A stretch of 64,000 nt of DNA, from NCBI RefSeq assembly GCF_014837245.1, contig NZ_JACYFU010000003.1:248001-312000 (forward strand). Reading direction: 5' to 3'. Of the stretch, positions 34,276-46,100 are shown piece by piece. Numbering within the stretch: the first letter of the stretch is position 1; each line of letters starts with the position of its first letter. The notes beneath the pieces were generated by a model. The model saw only the letters and a program-made list of their open reading frames with translations, was not told where the DNA came from and did no database searches. A program made the position numbers and the translations under genes. This stretch comes from Devosia oryzisoli. Lineage in GTDB: Bacteria; Pseudomonadota; Alphaproteobacteria; Rhizobiales; Devosiaceae.

Positions 34276-35096
34276 CTACCCGTATCGACCGGCGCTTCGC
34301 CGCGCTCAAGGCCGAAAATCGCCCCGCGCTCGTCACCTTCGTCATGGCGGGTGATCCCGACCTGCCGACCGGCCAAGCCATTCTCAACGCCCTGCCGCAG
34401 GCGGGTGCGGACGTCATCGAGCTGGGCATGCCGTTTTCTGACCCGATGGCCGATGGCGTCGCCATCCAGCTAGGCGGACAACGGGCTCTGGCCAGCGGAC
34501 AGACGCTGACGGGCGTGCTGGGGATGGTGGAGGAATTTCGCCGCAAGGACGAGACGACCCCGATCGTGCTCATGGGCTATTACAACCCCATCTATATCTA
34601 TGGCGTGGACCGCTTTCTGGCCGATGCCACGCAAGCGGGGGTGGACGGCCTCATTGTGGTGGACCTGCCGCCTGAGGAAGACGAGGAATTGTGCCTGCCC
34701 GCGCTCAAGGCCGGCATCAACTTCATCCGCCTCACGACGCCGACCACGGACGACAGGCGCCTGCCCACGGTTCTCGCGAACACCTCGGGGTTCGTCTACT
34801 ACGTCTCCATGACGGGCGTGACCGGGGCGGCGATCAAGTCGCGCGGCGCCGTGGGCGAGGCGGTCGACCGGATCAAGGCGCATACCGACCTTCCGGTCGC
34901 CGTGGGCTTCGGCATCAAGACGGCCGACGACGCGGCCGATATCGGGCGGCATGCGGACGGGATCGTGGTGGGCTCGGTGCTGGTCGATGCGGTGGGCAAG
35001 TCTCTCGATGAGGGCAGGGCAACCGAGCGGACCGTGGCAGCGGTGCGCGACATCGTCGCCGACCTGGCGCAGGGCGTGCGGCGGGCGCGGCAATAA
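34272..35096 (+). CDS. trpA: Tryptophan synthase alpha chain
   Basis: A 274-residue TIM barrel that releases indole from indole-3-glycerol phosphate and tunnels it to Trp[14 protein letters not shown] (about 52-64) holds the catalytic Glu and Asp; the phosphate site lies in [14 protein letters not shown]. The ATG overlaps the trpB stop (ATGA), which fixes the start, although the frame is open back to 34029 within trpB. Confidence 0.96.
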   Translation: MTTRIDRRFAALKAENRPALVTFVMAGDPDLPTGQAILNALPQAGADVIELGMPFSDPMADGVAIQLGGQRALASGQTLTGVLGMVEEFRRKDETTPIVLMGYYNPIYIYGVDRFLADATQAGVDGLIVVDLPPEEDEELCLPALKAGINFIRLTTPTTDDRRLPTVLANTSGFVYYVSMTGVTGAAIKSRGAVGEAVDRIKAHTDLPVAVGFGIKTADDAADIGRHADGIVVGSVLVDAVGKSLDEGRATERTVAAVRDIVADLAQGVRRARQ

Positions 35097-35107
35097 CTGT
35101 CCACAGC

Positions 35108-35126
35108 AGCCGGTGCAACCGGCTTT
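35108..35126 (+). terminator. Weak hairpin between trpA and accD
   Basis: AGCCGGT (35108-35114) and ACCGGCT (35118-35124) with a 3-base loop and only TT after it. Probably at most partial termination, so accD may be co-transcribed with trp genes. Confidence 0.4.
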
Positions 35127-35205
35127 GCCCTCGGCGGTTCCCCCTGATAAGAAATGCCACAATTGACGACTAGGTGACCGAAAGCTCACCGCGAAAGGCC
35201 GCGCC

Positions 35206-36189
35206 ATGAACTGGATCGACAATTTCGTCCGCCCCAAAATCCGCTCCTTCCTCACCAACAAGCGGGAAACGCCGGAAAATCTCTGGGTCAAGGACCCGGA
35301 GTCGGGCGAGATGGTGTTCTATCGCGATCTCGAAGCGAACCAGTGGGTGGTGCCCAATTCGGGCTACCATATGAAGATCAAGCCGGCGGACCGGCTGGCC
35401 AATTTCCTCGACGAGGGCAAATACGACCTGGTCCCGGTCGGCTCGGTGCCGGTGGATCCGCTGAAATTCCGCGATCAGAAGCGCTACACCGACCGCCTCA
35501 AGGAAAATCGCGCCAAGACCGGCCACGAGGATAGCGTGCTGGTGGCGACGGGGAAGCTCTATGAGCGCGACGTCACCGTCGCGGTGCAGGACTTCGACTT
35601 CATGGGTGGTTCGCTGGGCATGGCGGCCGGCCAGGGCATCATCACCGGCCTCGAGACCGCCGTGGAGCGGAAGACCCCCTTTATTCTTTTCGTCTCCTCG
35701 GGCGGCGCGCGCATGCAGGAAGGCGTGCTGAGCCTGATGCAGATGCCGCGTACCACTGTCGCGGTTCTGCGCCTGCGCGAGGCTGGCCTGCCGTTTTTCG
35801 TGGTCATCACCAACCCCACCACCGGTGGCGTGACGGCGTCTTATGCCATGCTGGGGGACGTGCACATCGCCGAACCCGGCGCGCTGATCGGGTTTGCTGG
35901 CCAGCGGGTGATCGAGCAGACCATCCGCGAAAAACTGCCCAAGGGCTTCCAGCGGTCGGAATATCTCTATGAGCACGGCATGATCGACATGGTGGTGCAC
36001 CGGCATAATCTTCGCTCGACCATCGGCTCACTGGCCTCCATCCTCACCAAGGGACCGGCCAACGACGCAATCACCACGGCAGGAAGTAAGGCGGCAACCG
36101 CCCAGGCCAGTCTCCGGGAGGCTGCCCTGGCTGCCGAGGGCGACGACGATGACGCCAATCTGCCTGCGTTGGCCGCCCACGCCGAGTAG
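35206..36189 (+). CDS. accD: Acetyl-CoA carboxylase carboxyltransferase beta subunit
   Basis: A 327-residue subunit that, with AccA, moves carboxyl from biotin to acetyl-CoA in fatty-acid synthesis. The crotonase-fold core is intact ([44 protein letters not shown]). The N-terminal zinc ribbon is not: the four cysteines of the E. coli protein are replaced by D30, S33, V49 and S52 ([19 protein letters not shown]), and residues 1-60 hold no cysteine. The fold outline ([10 protein letters not shown]) remains. An acidic tail ([10 protein letters not shown]) ends the protein. In relatives folC follows; here it is 13 kb away. Confidence 0.96.
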   Translation: MNWIDNFVRPKIRSFLTNKRETPENLWVKDPESGEMVFYRDLEANQWVVPNSGYHMKIKPADRLANFLDEGKYDLVPVGSVPVDPLKFRDQKRYTDRLKENRAKTGHEDSVLVATGKLYERDVTVAVQDFDFMGGSLGMAAGQGIITGLETAVERKTPFILFVSSGGARMQEGVLSLMQMPRTTVAVLRLREAGLPFFVVITNPTTGGVTASYAMLGDVHIAEPGALIGFAGQRVIEQTIREKLPKGFQRSEYLYEHGMIDMVVHRHNLRSTIGSLASILTKGPANDAITTAGSKAATAQASLREAALAAEGDDDDANLPALAAHAE

Positions 36190-36200
36190 GGAGAGCAAGG

Positions 36201-36752
36201 CTAGTCCCGCTCCTCGGCGTCCTTGATGCGGTCCAGCACCTTTTCGGGAGCCACGTCGCGCTTGAGTTCTTCGAGCTCAGCGTCGGCCTCGGAATGTACA
36301 TCGAGCCGTTCGGCAATCGCTTCCACCAAGGCAATAAGGCGCGTGGTTTCGTGCTCGTTGAGAAGACCGATCTGAAGGTCGAGCTCGGCCCGCGCGTTGT
36401 CCTCGCCGGCCATGCGATTCTGGTTTATGAGTACGAAGGTGGAGAGGAAAATGGCTTCCACCGAAGCCACCATGGCCAACGCCACCAGAGATGGATCCCA
36501 CGCCGGCAATGCCGGCACGAGGCGTGTGTTGATGGCGATCCACCCGCCGAAAATCAGCAGATGCAAATAGACGAAAGGCATGCTGCCGGCGAAGGCGCTG
36601 ATAGCGATGGCGACCTTGTCCTGCAGTGACGCCTTCTGGGCCTCCCTCCGCCGCCTCTCCAGAACCGCGTCGATATTGCGCTCCAGAGCGGGATTGAGCG
36701 CGGGCGCACTTTCCGTACTAGGGCTTTGGGAATGAGACTTGGTGCCGGCCAT
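36201..36752 (-). CDS. DUF1003 family membrane protein
   Basis: A 183-residue protein with two membrane segments (about 52-72 and 86-110: FVYLHLLIFGGWIAINT, LVALAMVASVEAIFLSTFVL) followed by a long amphipathic helix (NQNRMAGEDNARAELDLQI). This is the DUF1003 pattern; function unknown. GAGGAA lies before the ATG at 36752. It is convergent with accD (11-base gap), so it separates accD from its former neighbours. Confidence 0.85.
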   Translation of the reverse strand: MAGTKSHSQSPSTESAPALNPALERNIDAVLERRRREAQKASLQDKVAIAISAFAGSMPFVYLHLLIFGGWIAINTRLVPALPAWDPSLVALAMVASVEAIFLSTFVLINQNRMAGEDNARAELDLQIGLLNEHETTRLIALVEAIAERLDVHSEADAELEELKRDVAPEKVLDRIKDAEERD

Positions 36753-36904
36753 CCGTGTTCCTCAAGACGACCGACCAAACCTGCAGCCGGCCCTTTCGCT
36801 CCCGCTTCTAACGCACGGCATGCCACCACACGGGGGGAGTTTTACCGGCAGTTAAACACAACGGGCGTACCTATGCGTGACCGGATGCGCGATGGGGGAC
36901 CCTG

Positions 36905-39412
36905 ATGCGTCGCTTTTCCTTGCCTATTGCCCGCAAACTGCCACTAGCCCTGCTTGGGTCCGCCTTGCTGGTAAGCCTTGGCGTTGGCACGGCCAGCTAC
37001 ATGATCGGCTCGGAAGCGTTGCGCAGCTCTGCCGAGAACACTCTGGTTACTCTGGCAAGCGAACGTGCCGATGCCGTCTCGACCTATCTCAAGGCGGTGG
37101 AAGACGACCTCGTGGCGACCTCCCGCTCCGAAGCCACTGTTCAGGCACTGCGCGATTTTGGTGGCGCCTGGCTTCAGTTCAAGACCGATCCCACCGCCGA
37201 AGTCCGCAAGGTTTACGTCGACGATAACCCCAACAAGGATGATCTGTCGGCGCTCGAGACCTTGGGCACCACCGGCAATTATGACGTGACGCATACGCGG
37301 TTCCACAAGGGATTCCGCAGCCAGATCGGGGCGCGCGGCTATCGCGATCTCTATCTCTTCGATCCCAAGGGCGTGTTGATGTATTCGGTGAGTAAGGGCG
37401 CCGACTTCGGCACCAGCTTCGCCGAGGGCGGGCCGATGGCTGATAGCGGGCTAGGTGAGGCATTCCGCGCTGCGGTGGCCATCGAGGACCCCGATGGCAT
37501 CGCCTTCACCGATTTCGCGCCGTATGAGGCAGCCGCCGACAAGCCGGCCAGCTTCTTTGCCAAGCCTGTCTTCAACGCTCAGGGCCGTAAGGTCGGAGTA
37601 CTGGCCATACAATTGCCCCCGGAGCGCCTCGACGACGTCATCGGCAGCCGAACCGGTCTGGGCGAGAGCGGCGAGGTCGTGGTGGTGGGCCCTGATGGCC
37701 TCCTGCGCTCGAACTCGATCTTCACCGAGGGCAATGATGCGCTGGCCACAAGCTTCAGTGCACCCGTTGTCGAGGAGGCTCTCTCCGGCACGGCAAGCAA
37801 TGGCGAAAGCACAAACTACCGCGCGACTGACATGCTGTTGGCCGCAGCGCCGATTACCACGCCGGGTAAACCCTGGGCGGGGGTGGCAGTTATGGCGACC
37901 GACGAAGTGTTGGCGCCCGTCACCAACATGCGCAACATGATGCTGCTGATCGGTGCCGCTCTCCTTGTGGTGGTGGCCGCCGCAGGTCTCCTGTTCTCGC
38001 GCACTATCACTCGCCCCATCAGCCGGCTCACCGATACAATGAAGTTGGTGGCGGACGGCAATCTGGACGTGACGGTTCCGGCCGGCGACCGCACCGACGA
38101 ATTGGGCGCCATGGCCAAGGCGGTAGAGGTGTTCCGCGAGAACGGCCGGCGCGTGCACCAGCTCACCGAGGCGGAAGCGGCTCAGGCATTAGCCAGCCAG
38201 CAAGAGCGCGCGCGCATGATGACCACGTTGCAGCGCGCCTTTGGCGACGTCGTTGACGCGGCCGTGGCCGGTGACTTCACCAAGCGCGTCGAGGCGCAGT
38301 TTTCCGATGCCGAGCTCAACGCATTGGCGGGATCGGTCAATCGTCTCGTGGAAACGGTGGAGCGTGGTCTCGATGAAACCGGCTCTGTCCTGTCGGCCCT
38401 CGCCGACGCCAATCTCACGCGGCGCGTTGAAGGGCAGTATCAGGGAGCGTTCGCGCGCCTCAAGGCGGACACCAATGCGGTGGCCGAGAAGCTTGGGGAG
38501 ATCGTGGGGCAATTGCGCGCAACGTCCGGCGCCCTCAAGCGAGCCACTGGCGAAATCCTCTCGGGTGCCAATGATCTTTCCGAACGGACCACTAAGCAGG
38601 CCGCGACCATCGAGGAAACCTCGGCCACCATGGAGCAACTGGCGCAAACGGTTTTGGACAATGCGGGCCGAGCCGAAGACGCCAGCCAAAAGGCACATGA
38701 CGTCTCACGGGCAGCCGAGGATGGTGGCCAGGTGATGGCACAGGCGACCGCGGCCATGGACCGCATCACCGCGTCGTCGGCCAAGATTTCCAACATCATC
38801 GGCCTGATCGACGACATCGCATTCCAGACCAATCTTCTGGCGCTTAACGCCTCTGTGGAGGCCGCCCGTGCCGGAGACGCGGGCAAGGGTTTCGCGGTGG
38901 TCGCAGTGGAAGTGCGGCGGCTGGCGCAGAGTGCCGCCAGCGCTTCGGCAGACGTCAAGGCGCTGATCGAGCAGAGCGGTGCGGAGGTCTCTGGCGGCAC
39001 CAAGCTGGTCGCAGAGGCGGCCGGCAAGCTCACCAGCATGCTCGAAGCCATCCGCGGCAACACCGTGGCGCTGCAGACCATCGCGCAAGACAGCAAGGCG
39101 CAGGCCTCGGCGATCGAGGAAGTGACCGTCGCCGTCCGCACCATGGACGAGATGACGCAGCACAATGCTGCGCTCGTGGAACAGACGAATGCAGCGATCG
39201 AGCAGACCGAGGCGCAGGCCAGCGAGCTCGATCGGATCGTGGATATCTTCACCGTCGCGGTCCCGTCAGCCACAAAGCCCGCGCCCGCAGCTGCCGTGAC
39301 GCCGGTATCCGGCATCCGCGGCATCCAGGATAAACTCAAGACCGCCGCCACCACCTACCTGAAGCGTGGCAATACCGCGCTCAAGGCAGAAGTCGATTGG
39401 CCGGAGTTTTGA
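36905..39412 (+). CDS. Methyl-accepting chemotaxis protein
   Basis: An 835-residue chemoreceptor. TM1 is at about 13-34, a large periplasmic sensor (dCache-like, with [20 protein letters not shown]) runs to about 340, TM2 at 345-367, then a HAMP domain and at least one more HAMP-like repeat ([20 protein letters not shown]). The signalling hairpin has its tip at [20 protein letters not shown] (near 652). The last five residues, DWPEF, fit the aromatic-x-x-aromatic tether that CheR binds. No che or flagellar genes are in the window. The ligand cannot be predicted. Confidence 0.93.
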   Translation: MRRFSLPIARKLPLALLGSALLVSLGVGTASYMIGSEALRSSAENTLVTLASERADAVSTYLKAVEDDLVATSRSEATVQALRDFGGAWLQFKTDPTAEVRKVYVDDNPNKDDLSALETLGTTGNYDVTHTRFHKGFRSQIGARGYRDLYLFDPKGVLMYSVSKGADFGTSFAEGGPMADSGLGEAFRAAVAIEDPDGIAFTDFAPYEAAADKPASFFAKPVFNAQGRKVGVLAIQLPPERLDDVIGSRTGLGESGEVVVVGPDGLLRSNSIFTEGNDALATSFSAPVVEEALSGTASNGESTNYRATDMLLAAAPITTPGKPWAGVAVMATDEVLAPVTNMRNMMLLIGAALLVVVAAAGLLFSRTITRPISRLTDTMKLVADGNLDVTVPAGDRTDELGAMAKAVEVFRENGRRVHQLTEAEAAQALASQQERARMMTTLQRAFGDVVDAAVAGDFTKRVEAQFSDAELNALAGSVNRLVETVERGLDETGSVLSALADANLTRRVEGQYQGAFARLKADTNAVAEKLGEIVGQLRATSGALKRATGEILSGANDLSERTTKQAATIEETSATMEQLAQTVLDNAGRAEDASQKAHDVSRAAEDGGQVMAQATAAMDRITASSAKISNIIGLIDDIAFQTNLLALNASVEAARAGDAGKGFAVVAVEVRRLAQSAASASADVKALIEQSGAEVSGGTKLVAEAAGKLTSMLEAIRGNTVALQTIAQDSKAQASAIEEVTVAVRTMDEMTQHNAALVEQTNAAIEQTEAQASELDRIVDIFTVAVPSATKPAPAAAVTPVSGIRGIQDKLKTAATTYLKRGNTALKAEVDWPEF

Positions 39413-39429
39413 GGCTCTGACAACTGGAC

Positions 39430-39451
39430 AAGAGCGGTTCGCGCCGCTCTT
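39430..39451 (+). terminator. Hairpin between chemoreceptor and MurU-like genes
   Basis: AAGAGCGG (39430-39437) and CCGCTCTT (39444-39451), perfect 8-bp stem with a 6-base loop, followed by TATCCC. No T-run; weak terminator at best. Confidence 0.45.
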
Positions 39452-39460
39452 ATCCCGGGC

Positions 39461-40150
39461 ATGGACATGCCCAGCCGATTCCCCGATATCATGCTGCTGG
39501 CCGCCGGTCTGGGGCGGCGCCTCAGGCCACTAACGGACTCGACGCCCAAACCTTTGATCCGCGTAGGCGGTATCCCACTGATCGAACGTGTCATGGCGAG
39601 TGCCCGGGCGGAAGGTGCCACGCGGTTCACCGCAAACGCGCACCACCACGCCGACCAGGTGCTGGCGCACTTTGCGGGACTGCTCAAGGTCAACCGTGAA
39701 GACGTGCTGCTCGATACGGGCGGGGGCGTGAAGGCCGCCCTGACCATGGTCCATTCGGATCCGTTTTTTGTGATGAACACGGACGCCTTCTGGCCTGCCG
39801 GCATCGACCGGCCGCTGGCGCGGATGATCGAGCGCCATGAGCCGGGCAGTATAACGCTTCTCTGTGTGCAGCCGCATCGCGCCACCGGATTTGGGCGCAG
39901 CCATGATTTCTGTCTGGCGCCCAGTGGTGAAATCACGCCGGACTACGGCGCCCCGGTGATCTATGCGGGTGTCGTTCTGATGGGCAAGTCCGCCTTTGCC
40001 AACACGCCGGAGGGACCCTTTTCGCTGCTCACGCTGTTCGAGGCGGCGCAGGCGCGCGAGACCCTGCGGGGCGTCATGCTGGATGCGCCGTGGTATCATG
40101 TGGGTGACCCCAAGGCTCTGACCGAAGCCGAGCAGGCCCTTTCCGCATGA
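39461..40150 (+). CDS. MurU-like sugar-1-phosphate nucleotidyltransferase
   Basis: A 229-residue nucleotidyltransferase. The signature LLAAGLGRRLRPLTDSTPKP (about 11-30) binds the nucleotide, and MNTDAFWP near 104 holds a metal ligand. It is closest to MurNAc-1-phosphate uridylyltransferase (MurU), which makes UDP-MurNAc in cell-wall recycling. In many alphaproteobacteria it follows the kinase AmgK and precedes addB; here addB follows (4-base overlap) but no AmgK is upstream, a chemoreceptor is. Substrate assignment therefore rests on sequence and one neighbour. ATG 39467 is an alternative start. Confidence 0.82.
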   Translation: MDMPSRFPDIMLLAAGLGRRLRPLTDSTPKPLIRVGGIPLIERVMASARAEGATRFTANAHHHADQVLAHFAGLLKVNREDVLLDTGGGVKAALTMVHSDPFFVMNTDAFWPAGIDRPLARMIERHEPGSITLLCVQPHRATGFGRSHDFCLAPSGEITPDYGAPVIYAGVVLMGKSAFANTPEGPFSLLTLFEAAQARETLRGVMLDAPWYHVGDPKALTEAEQALSA

Positions 40151-43100
40151 GCCTTTTCTCCATTCCGCCGCACGTCCCGTTTCTGCCGGCGCTGGTCGAG
40201 GGCGTGATGGATGGGCGGCTTCTGGGCGGTTGGGCGCAGAGCGGGCCGTTCTGGCTGAGCGATGTGACCATAATCCTGCCCACGCAGCGGGCACGACAGG
40301 CACTGGCCACCGCCTTTTCCAACCATCCGGGCTTCGTCGGCCTCCTGCCCGATATCCGAACTTTTGGCGGTGACGAAGCGGACGAGGAACCGTTCCTGCC
40401 CCCGTTTGAGGCGCCACCCCTGCCCAAAGCGACCAGCCGGCTCGAGCGGCGCATGACGCTCTCTCACCTCGTGGCGGGGTGGGCCGGGACCGAAGCAGGC
40501 CGACAAGCGTTTGCTACCCCCCCAACGGCCGCCGAGATTTTCGGCATGGCCGAGGCCCTTGGCACCCTCATTGACGATCTCCTGATCGAGGAACGTAGCG
40601 CCGGCGACATTCGGGCCGTGGGCGCCGAAATGGGACCCGAACTGGGCAATTATTGGCAGCAGACGCTGACCTTCCTCGATATTGCGCTTCGTGCGTGGCC
40701 AGATCAGCAAGGGGAAGGCCGGGCCGATGCGGCTGCACTGCGGCGGCTGCGGCTCGACCGGCAGGCCATGGCCGCGCCGCTGCTGTTCGGTGACCGGCCC
40801 GTGATCGCGGCAGGATCGACGGGTTCGATCCCCGCGACGGCGCGCCTTCTGGCCGCCATTGCCCGCCTGCCGCGCGGCGTTGTCGTGCTGCCGGGGCTGG
40901 ATACGACGCTCGATGGGGACGCTCATGCCGCACTGCTGGACCCCAGCAACAATCCGCAGGGGCATCCGCAATATGGGCTGGCGCATCTCCTGCGCGATCT
41001 GGGCGCAGGGCCGGCGCAAGTGGAGACGCTGGGGCCCGCCACACATCCGCGTACTCAACTTGTCAGGCTCGCTCTTGCCTTGACTGCCGACACGGCCGAT
41101 TGGGCGCGCCACCGCTTCGCACCAGAAGGCCTCGATGCCGCGCTCGATGGCGTCAGCATCATCGCTGCGCGCACCGAAGACGAGGAGGCGCGAGCGATTG
41201 CTCTTTTGGCGCGAGCGGCGCTGGAGGAGAGCAAAACTGTCGGCATCGTTACCCCCGACCGCAATCTTGCGCGCCGAATTGCCGCCGAACTCGCACGCTT
41301 CGACATTTTTGTGGACGACGCTGCCGGCGTGCCGCTCTTTCACTCCCCAGCTGGCCGCCTCGCGCGTCAAATCCTCCAGGTCGCAGCCGGAGGGTGCGCC
41401 GCCGTGGACGTCATGGCGCTGCTCCGCAACCGCGGCGCTCTGGTCGGGCGCGACCGAAGCACGATAGCCAAGCTGGCGGACGACATCGAGCTCGGCCTGC
41501 TGCGCGGACAGCGGCTCGCGCCGGGTCTCGAAGGGTTGCGGCGCAGTCTGGAGGCGAATCTTTCCAGGAGCACAGAACGCGTCGCCCGGCGCCTGTCCGC
41601 AGACGATGGGGCGGCGATCGGGGCACTGCTCGACGAGCTCTCGGCGGCCCTCGCACCGCTTCTGACCCTCGTCAAAGCAGCGGATCTCGATGGGCCGGCG
41701 CTCGCGGAGGGGCTATGGGCCGCCATGGAAGCGATCAGTGACGGCGCGCCGTTGCGAGGCAAAGACGAGTTGCGCGACTGGGCGAAGGCCGTGGCAGACC
41801 TTGCCAATCGCGGACATCGCTTCGTCCCTGTCGCCATGGACGCTGTGCTGAACGCACTGATGGAGGGGGTTTCCGTCCGCAATCGGCTGGAGCGGCGGCA
41901 AGACATCGCCATCTGGGGACAACTCGAGGCCCGTCTCATGAGCCCGGACGTGATGATCCTCGCGGCGCTCAACGAGGACAAATGGCCGGGGCCGGCCGAC
42001 CCGGGGCCGTGGCTCAGCCGCGGCATGCGGATCAAAGCAGGTCTGGAGCCGCCCGAACGGCAGCAGGGGCTCGCGGCCCACGATTTTGCCCAGGCCATGG
42101 GAAACGCCACGGTGATTCTGGCTTACGCACAGCGGCTCGGCGGAAGCCCCGCCCTGCCCTCGCGTTTGCTGCAGCGACTCGATGCGTTCATCGGCGAGGA
42201 AGCTGCGAAGCTAATGCGGCAACACGGACAGCGGTGGCTGTCCGATGCGCAGCGGATCGACGCCGTCGATAGGGTTGCAAGCGCAGGCCGGCCCGCGCCC
42301 AATCCGCCGGCAGCCCAGCGCCCGCGCCGCATTTCCGTCACCGAGGTCGAGACGCTGATGCGCTCGCCGTACGATCTCTACGCCAAGTATGTGTTGGGGC
42401 TGCGGCCGCTCGATGCACTGGGCGAAGAGCCCGACGCCCGGGAGCGGGGGACGGTGGTACATGCCATTTTCGCCCGCTTCGTCGCTGAAGGGCACGATCC
42501 GGCTGGCGTGGATGCCCTTGATCGCCTGATGGAGATCGCGCGGGCCGAATTTGCGGCGCTGGAGGCGGTCGGCGAGCGTAAGGAACTGTGGCTCAGGCGC
42601 TTCTCGAGCGCCGCAGAGCAATTCCTGGCCTTCGAGACGGAACGGGCGCAGCGGGTGCGCCATCGGCATGCGGAGGTGAACGGATCGTGGTTACTGCCCA
42701 TGGCCGAGCCGGTCAGGATCGAAGGACGGGCGGATCGCGTGGATGAGCTCATCGACGGCACGCTCGAAATCATGGACTTCAAGACCGGATCGCCACCCGC
42801 GCCCGCGGCCATGCGCGCCTTCGAGGCACCGCAGATGCCGGTGGAGGCGCTGATTGCCCAGGCGGGAGGCATGGCAGGCGTTGCCGCCGCACCGTCCAGC
42901 GCCCTCACCTACGTCAAGATTGCGCTCGGCCCTGATGCCTTCCGGCCAAGCCGGTTCGCGACGCCTGACGCCATGGACCTGATGGACGCCGCCGAAGAAA
43001 TCGGGCGGCGGCTGCAGGGCCATGTGGAGCTGTTCCTCTTGCGCGACACGCCTATGCCGGCGCGGCTGCTACCCCTTCGCACGCAACGTTTTGCCGGAGC

Positions 43101-43164
43101 ATATGACCATCTCGCGCGGGTCGCCGAGTGGACGAGCGTCGACGACGGCGAGGATCCATCATGA
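40147..43164 (+). CDS. addB: Double-strand break repair protein AddB
   Basis: A 1005-residue partner of AddA in the helicase-nuclease that resects DNA ends for RecA. The N-terminal part is an inactivated helicase fold (IILPTQRARQAL replaces a P-loop). Near residue 720 the nuclease region begins (RISVTEVETLMRSPYDLYAK) with the RecB-nuclease residues in RADRVDELIDGTLEIMDFKT. It overlaps the genes on both sides by 4 bases, so expression is coupled to addA. Confidence 0.94.
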   Translation: MSLFSIPPHVPFLPALVEGVMDGRLLGGWAQSGPFWLSDVTIILPTQRARQALATAFSNHPGFVGLLPDIRTFGGDEADEEPFLPPFEAPPLPKATSRLERRMTLSHLVAGWAGTEAGRQAFATPPTAAEIFGMAEALGTLIDDLLIEERSAGDIRAVGAEMGPELGNYWQQTLTFLDIALRAWPDQQGEGRADAAALRRLRLDRQAMAAPLLFGDRPVIAAGSTGSIPATARLLAAIARLPRGVVVLPGLDTTLDGDAHAALLDPSNNPQGHPQYGLAHLLRDLGAGPAQVETLGPATHPRTQLVRLALALTADTADWARHRFAPEGLDAALDGVSIIAARTEDEEARAIALLARAALEESKTVGIVTPDRNLARRIAAELARFDIFVDDAAGVPLFHSPAGRLARQILQVAAGGCAAVDVMALLRNRGALVGRDRSTIAKLADDIELGLLRGQRLAPGLEGLRRSLEANLSRSTERVARRLSADDGAAIGALLDELSAALAPLLTLVKAADLDGPALAEGLWAAMEAISDGAPLRGKDELRDWAKAVADLANRGHRFVPVAMDAVLNALMEGVSVRNRLERRQDIAIWGQLEARLMSPDVMILAALNEDKWPGPADPGPWLSRGMRIKAGLEPPERQQGLAAHDFAQAMGNATVILAYAQRLGGSPALPSRLLQRLDAFIGEEAAKLMRQHGQRWLSDAQRIDAVDRVASAGRPAPNPPAAQRPRRISVTEVETLMRSPYDLYAKYVLGLRPLDALGEEPDARERGTVVHAIFARFVAEGHDPAGVDALDRLMEIARAEFAALEAVGERKELWLRRFSSAAEQFLAFETERAQRVRHRHAEVNGSWLLPMAEPVRIEGRADRVDELIDGTLEIMDFKTGSPPAPAAMRAFEAPQMPVEALIAQAGGMAGVAAAPSSALTYVKIALGPDAFRPSRFATPDAMDLMDAAEEIGRRLQGHVELFLLRDTPMPARLLPLRTQRFAGAYDHLARVAEWTSVDDGEDPS

Positions 43165-46100
43165 GCGCAGAGCGCGGACCGCTCCAGGTTCCTTTCGACA
43201 CCAGCCTCACCCAGGCCAAGGCCAGCCATCCCCACCATTCGGTGTGGGTGGAGGCCAATGCCGGTTCAGGCAAGACGTTTGTGCTTACCCAGCGGGTGCT
43301 GCGCCTGCTGCTGGCTGGGGTAGAGCCGCAAACGGTCCTCTGCCTGACCTACACAAAGGCGGCGGCAGCCGAGATGCGTCAGCGTGTCGGGGCGCAACTG
43401 GCCGCGTGGGCAGTGGCCGGCGACGCGGAACTGCACGATAGGCTCGAAGCACTGACGGGCCAACCGCCACAGCCTGGGCTTGCCGGCTTGGCGCGCACAC
43501 TTTTCGCCAAGGCGCTGGAAACGCCAGGAGGCCTCCGCATCCAGACGATCCACGCCTTTTGCGAGGCGGTGCTGCATCGCTTCCCTATCGAGGCGGGCGT
43601 GCCCTTCGACTTTTCCGTGATCGAGGACGATCAGCGCGAGGGCATGATCCTAGCCGCCCGCGAGGCAGTGCTGGCGGAAGGGCTGCGTGGCGGGGAACAT
43701 GCGGCGGCCGTTGAAAGCCTGTTCGGCCTTATGAGCGACGATGCCATTACCAAGGCCATTAATGTCGCGCTGGCGGAAGGGGCTCGACTGCGCGCCGTGC
43801 TGGATGATGTACAGGGCGCCAAGGAAAGGCTGGCGCAACTGCTCGGCGGCACCGACCGGCCTGCTGCAGCAATCAATGCGGCCACGCTCGCCGAAAGCCT
43901 CCTCACGCCGCAACTCCTGCGCGAGATCGTGCTCAACTGCGGCGGCGACCCGACCGGCAACAGCAAGTGCGCCGATCTCCTCGCCCGCCTCGATCCGGAC
44001 CGGCCCCACCTTGAGGGGCTGCGCGCCGCCTTTTTCAACGGAAAAGGTGAGCCGCGAACGCGGCTGATGGTCAAAAAGGAAATCGAGGCTTTTCCCCACC
44101 TGCACGCGGTGCTCCAAGCCGAGCAGCAAAGGCTCGATGCGCTCAGGCTTGAGCTGCAGGCGGCGGAGATGATGGAGCGCAGCGGGGCGGTCCTGGATAT
44201 GATCGCCGCGATACACCAGCGCTACACGGGCGAAAAGCGGCATCACTCAATGCTCGACTTCGATGACCTTGTGGAGCGGCTGGGCGACCTTCTCACCGAG
44301 CGCTCGATGGGTCCCTGGGTCCGTTACAAGCTCGATGCCGGAATCGATCATATTCTGGTGGACGAAAGCCAGGATACCAATGACCGGCAATGGCGGGTCG
44401 TGAGGGCCTTGGCGGAAGAATTCTTCGCTGGCGAAGGCGCTGTGCAACGCCCTCGTTCGCTGTTTGCCGTGGGCGATCAGAAGCAGTCGATCTATTCGTT
44501 TCAGGGCGCGGAGCCGGTGCTGTTTGCACAGACGGGGCGAGAGTTCGCGCGGCGTGCGAAACAGGCCGAGCGGCATTTCGAAGCGGTCAAGCTTCACACC
44601 AGTTTCCGGACGCTGCCTGGCATCCTGGCGGCGGTCGACGCGGTGTGCTCGCGCGAAGACATTCGGCTGGCCCTTCTTTCAGAAGACCGCGTCGGACATG
44701 CGCCGGCGCGAACACAATCGGGAGGCACGGTGACGCTGTGGCCACCCATAGCGGAGGTCAAACTCGGCCGGGACGATACCCAGTGGCCCGAAGTGCCACT
44801 GGACGCCGAACAGAGTGCGGCGCGTCAGGTGGCCCTGCGGATCGCCCGGGAGATCAGGGGTTGGCTGAGCAATGGCCGGCTTCTGGGCGAGCGGGGCCGT
44901 CCGGTTGCCGCCGACGACGTTCTGGTGCTCGTGCAATCGCGCAGCGTGCTGTTCCATGAGATCATCCGGGCGCTGCGGGCAGAAGGCGTACCAACGCCGG
45001 GGGCGGACCGGCTCGGCGTGACCAGCCACATTGCCGTGCTCGATCTGCTCGCACTGATCGATGTTCTCCTCAATCCCGCCGACAGCCTGCAGCTGGCGGC
45101 CTTGTTGCGCTCGCCGCTGTTCGACGTCACCGAAGAGGCGTTGTTCGAGATCGCCCACGACAGGGCAGGTCAAAGCCTTTGGCAGGCCCTCTGTGCCTCT
45201 CCCCACCCCGCTGCACGTGAAGCGGCGGAACGGCTGAACCACTGGCGCGCCAGCCTCGATTTCGAGCGCCCCTATGAGTTTCTTGCTGCCGTGCTCTATG
45301 CTCAGGGGGGCCTCAAGCGCTTTCACGCGCGTCTTGGGCCAGAGGTCGACGAGGTGCTCTCGGAACTGTTGGCGCTGGCACTGGCGCACGAGCAAGACAG
45401 CCAGCCCTCGCTACAGGGCTTTGCCCATGCCATCCGACGTCGGCGCAACCTGACCATAAAGCGTGAATTGGCAGATGCAGGCGCTGGCGTGCGGGTGATG
45501 ACCGTGCACGGAGCCAAGGGGCTGGAAGCGCCCATCGTCATTCTGGCCGACGCAGCGTCCAAGCCGAACGGACAACAAACGGGCAAACCGGTCTACATCG
45601 TGACCGACAGACCACCAGGACCGCTGCTGATCCATGCTTCGCGTGCCGATCAGCACGTTCCGGCGACACTTTCCATCAAAGCCGAGATCGATAACAATCA
45701 GGCGCAGGAATACTGGCGCCGCCTCTATGTAGGCATGACGCGGGCGGAAGATGAGCTTTATGTGACGGGCACGCTGACCCAGAAAGGGTCTCTGGACGGC
45801 ACGTGGTTTGAGGCCATCGAGCAAGCGCTGCGCGCCGAATGCGAAACGGTCGAAGACGGCGATGGCGTTGTCCAGGCGCTGGTCTACCCGCAGCGCTTGC
45901 CCGATGCGGGCCAGCCCTGGGGCCGAATCACAGCGCCGCACCGCATCGAACCGCTCACGGTTGCTGCAGTCGCCGAACCCAAGCGCGCCGCCATAGTCTT
46001 TCCCTCCCGCACCGATGACCATGCCGGCCCCGAGGTGGTGCTGCAAAGCCTGGCGGAGCAGGCGCGCGACGCAGAAGCCGCCCGAAAGTCGGGATTGGCG

